Assembly (NCBI GenBank): GCA_902767285.1
Contig: CACXHC010000119.1
Coordinates: 1 to 15,531, forward strand
Source of the DNA: an uncultured Ruminococcus sp.
GTDB taxonomy: Bacteria > Bacillota > Clostridia > Oscillospirales > Acutalibacteraceae
Direction of reading: 5' to 3'
Length of the DNA stretch: 15,531 nt
Part shown: positions 15,351 to 15,531 of the stretch, piece after piece
Position numbering within the stretch: position 1 is the stretch's first letter
Layout: each line of letters starts with the position of its first letter
Notes under the pieces: model-generated
What the model saw: only the letters and a program-made list of their open reading frames with translations
What the model was told of the DNA's origin: nothing
Databases searched by the model: none
Program-made: the position numbers and the translations under genes

Positions 15351-15360
15351 TTTTGTTATT

Positions 15361-15397
15361 CTTCTTTTTTTGAAAAAAAAGAAGCAAAAAAACTTTT
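15361..15397 (+). repeat. Homopolymer-rich repeat, copy 1
   Basis: The layout is CTTC, seven T, G, eight A, GAAGC, seven A, C, four T. The first part forms an 11-bp hairpin (CTTC-T7 with A-GAAG). No U tract follows on either strand, so it is a poor terminator. It shares its skeleton with copy 2 at 15492-15531. Confidence 0.8.
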
Positions 15398-15440
15398 ACT
15401 ATATAAATCTTATGTGGTTCAACGAACATTCTATAAACTG

Positions 15441-15490
15441 AAACAAATCCGACTGCACAAGTACGCAGTCGGATTTGTTTCTTTTTTTCT
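15441..15490 (+). terminator. Rho-independent terminator after second PP2C gene
   Basis: AAACAAATCCGACTGC (15441-15456) pairs perfectly over 16 bp with GCAGTCGGATTTGTTT (15465-15480) around an 8-nt loop, ACAAGTAC. It is followed by CTTTTTTTCT. On the minus strand no T tract follows, so it acts on plus-strand transcription. It lies about 90 nt after the phosphatase stop. Confidence 0.9.
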
Positions 15491-15491
15491 T

Positions 15492-15531
15492 CTTCTTTTT
15501 TTTGAAAAAAAAAGAAGCAAAAAAAACTTTT
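15492..15531 (+). repeat. Homopolymer-rich repeat, copy 2
   Basis: The layout is CTTC, eight T, G, nine A, GAAGC, eight A, C, four T, then the window ends. It matches copy 1 except that each of the three long homopolymers is one base longer. The element may continue beyond the window. Confidence 0.78.

Larger units (their letters stand above)
15351..15531 (+). other. Terminal intergenic region: repeat, terminator, repeat
   Basis: After the phosphatase stop there is no gene. The region holds one homopolymer-rich repeat copy (15361-15397), about 43 nt of unremarkable sequence, a strong terminator (15441-15490), and a second repeat copy (15492-15531) that runs to the window edge. Confidence 0.75.

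Noticed and set aside
15361..15384. Repeat copy 1 hairpin as the phosphatase terminator
   Set aside because: The stem is almost all A-T and is followed by A-rich, not T-rich, sequence; the 16-bp stem at 15441-15480 is a far better terminator.
1..15531. CRISPR array, tRNA/rRNA gene, insertion sequence or phage genes
   Set aside because: No regularly spaced direct repeats, tRNA arms, transposase motifs or phage genes were recognised on either strand.

Overview
The window is a low-GC, densely packed, entirely plus-strand stretch of a Firmicutes chromosome. Gene content and order (yicC-remA-gmk-rpoZ-priA-def-fmt-rsmB-rlmN-prpC-prkC-rsgA-thiN) match the conserved gmk-to-thiN block of Bacilli and Clostridia. 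The AT-rich intergenic DNA, PriA details and the acidic kinase tail suggest an anaerobic Clostridia lineage (Oscillospirales/Ruminococcus-like). That placement is inference, not shown directly.

Layout. Bases 1-90 hold a strong extended -10 sigma-A-type promoter. Bases 91-9008 form a likely operon: yicC (RNase family), remA (DNA-binding regulator), gmk (GMP kinase), rpoZ (RNA polymerase omega), priA (replication restart helicase), def and fmt (formyl-Met removal and addition), rsmB (16S rRNA m5C methyltransferase), a NERD-domain nuclease-like protein, and rlmN (23S rRNA/tRNA m2A methyltransferase). Several junctions overlap by 1-11 nt. After a 173-nt gap with a possible promoter comes a signalling and ribosome-assembly group: a PP2C phosphatase starting at TTG, a PASTA-type membrane Ser/Thr kinase, rsgA (ribosome-assembly GTPase) and thiN (thiamine pyrophosphokinase), closed by a hairpin-T terminator at about 13732-13771.

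Bases 13727-14066 are a 340-nt gap with a perfect TTGACA-N17-TATAAT promoter and a leader of about 200 nt. The leader contains a 46-codon open frame whose stop overlaps the next start codon. That next gene, 14067-15350, is a second PP2C phosphatase with an acidic N-terminal extension of about 160 residues containing 18-residue tandem repeats. The window ends with a perfect 16-bp terminator stem flanked by two copies of a homopolymer-rich repeat. A similar tract in inverted orientation begins the window.

How the genes work together: the operon couples nucleotide supply, transcription, replication restart, translation initiation and rRNA modification. The kinase/phosphatase pair would act as a reversible envelope-sensing switch next to RsgA. 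The second phosphatase is a separately transcribed neighbour that may add another input to this switch.

Most of the window is ordinary housekeeping DNA. The parts least explained by known families are the second PP2C with its repeat arm and leader, the post-PASTA domain and K/R/H-free tail of the kinase, and the NERD gene placed between two rRNA methyltransferase genes. Two genes usual in the B. subtilis version of this block, coaBC (between rpoZ and priA) and rpe (between rsgA and thiN), are absent.
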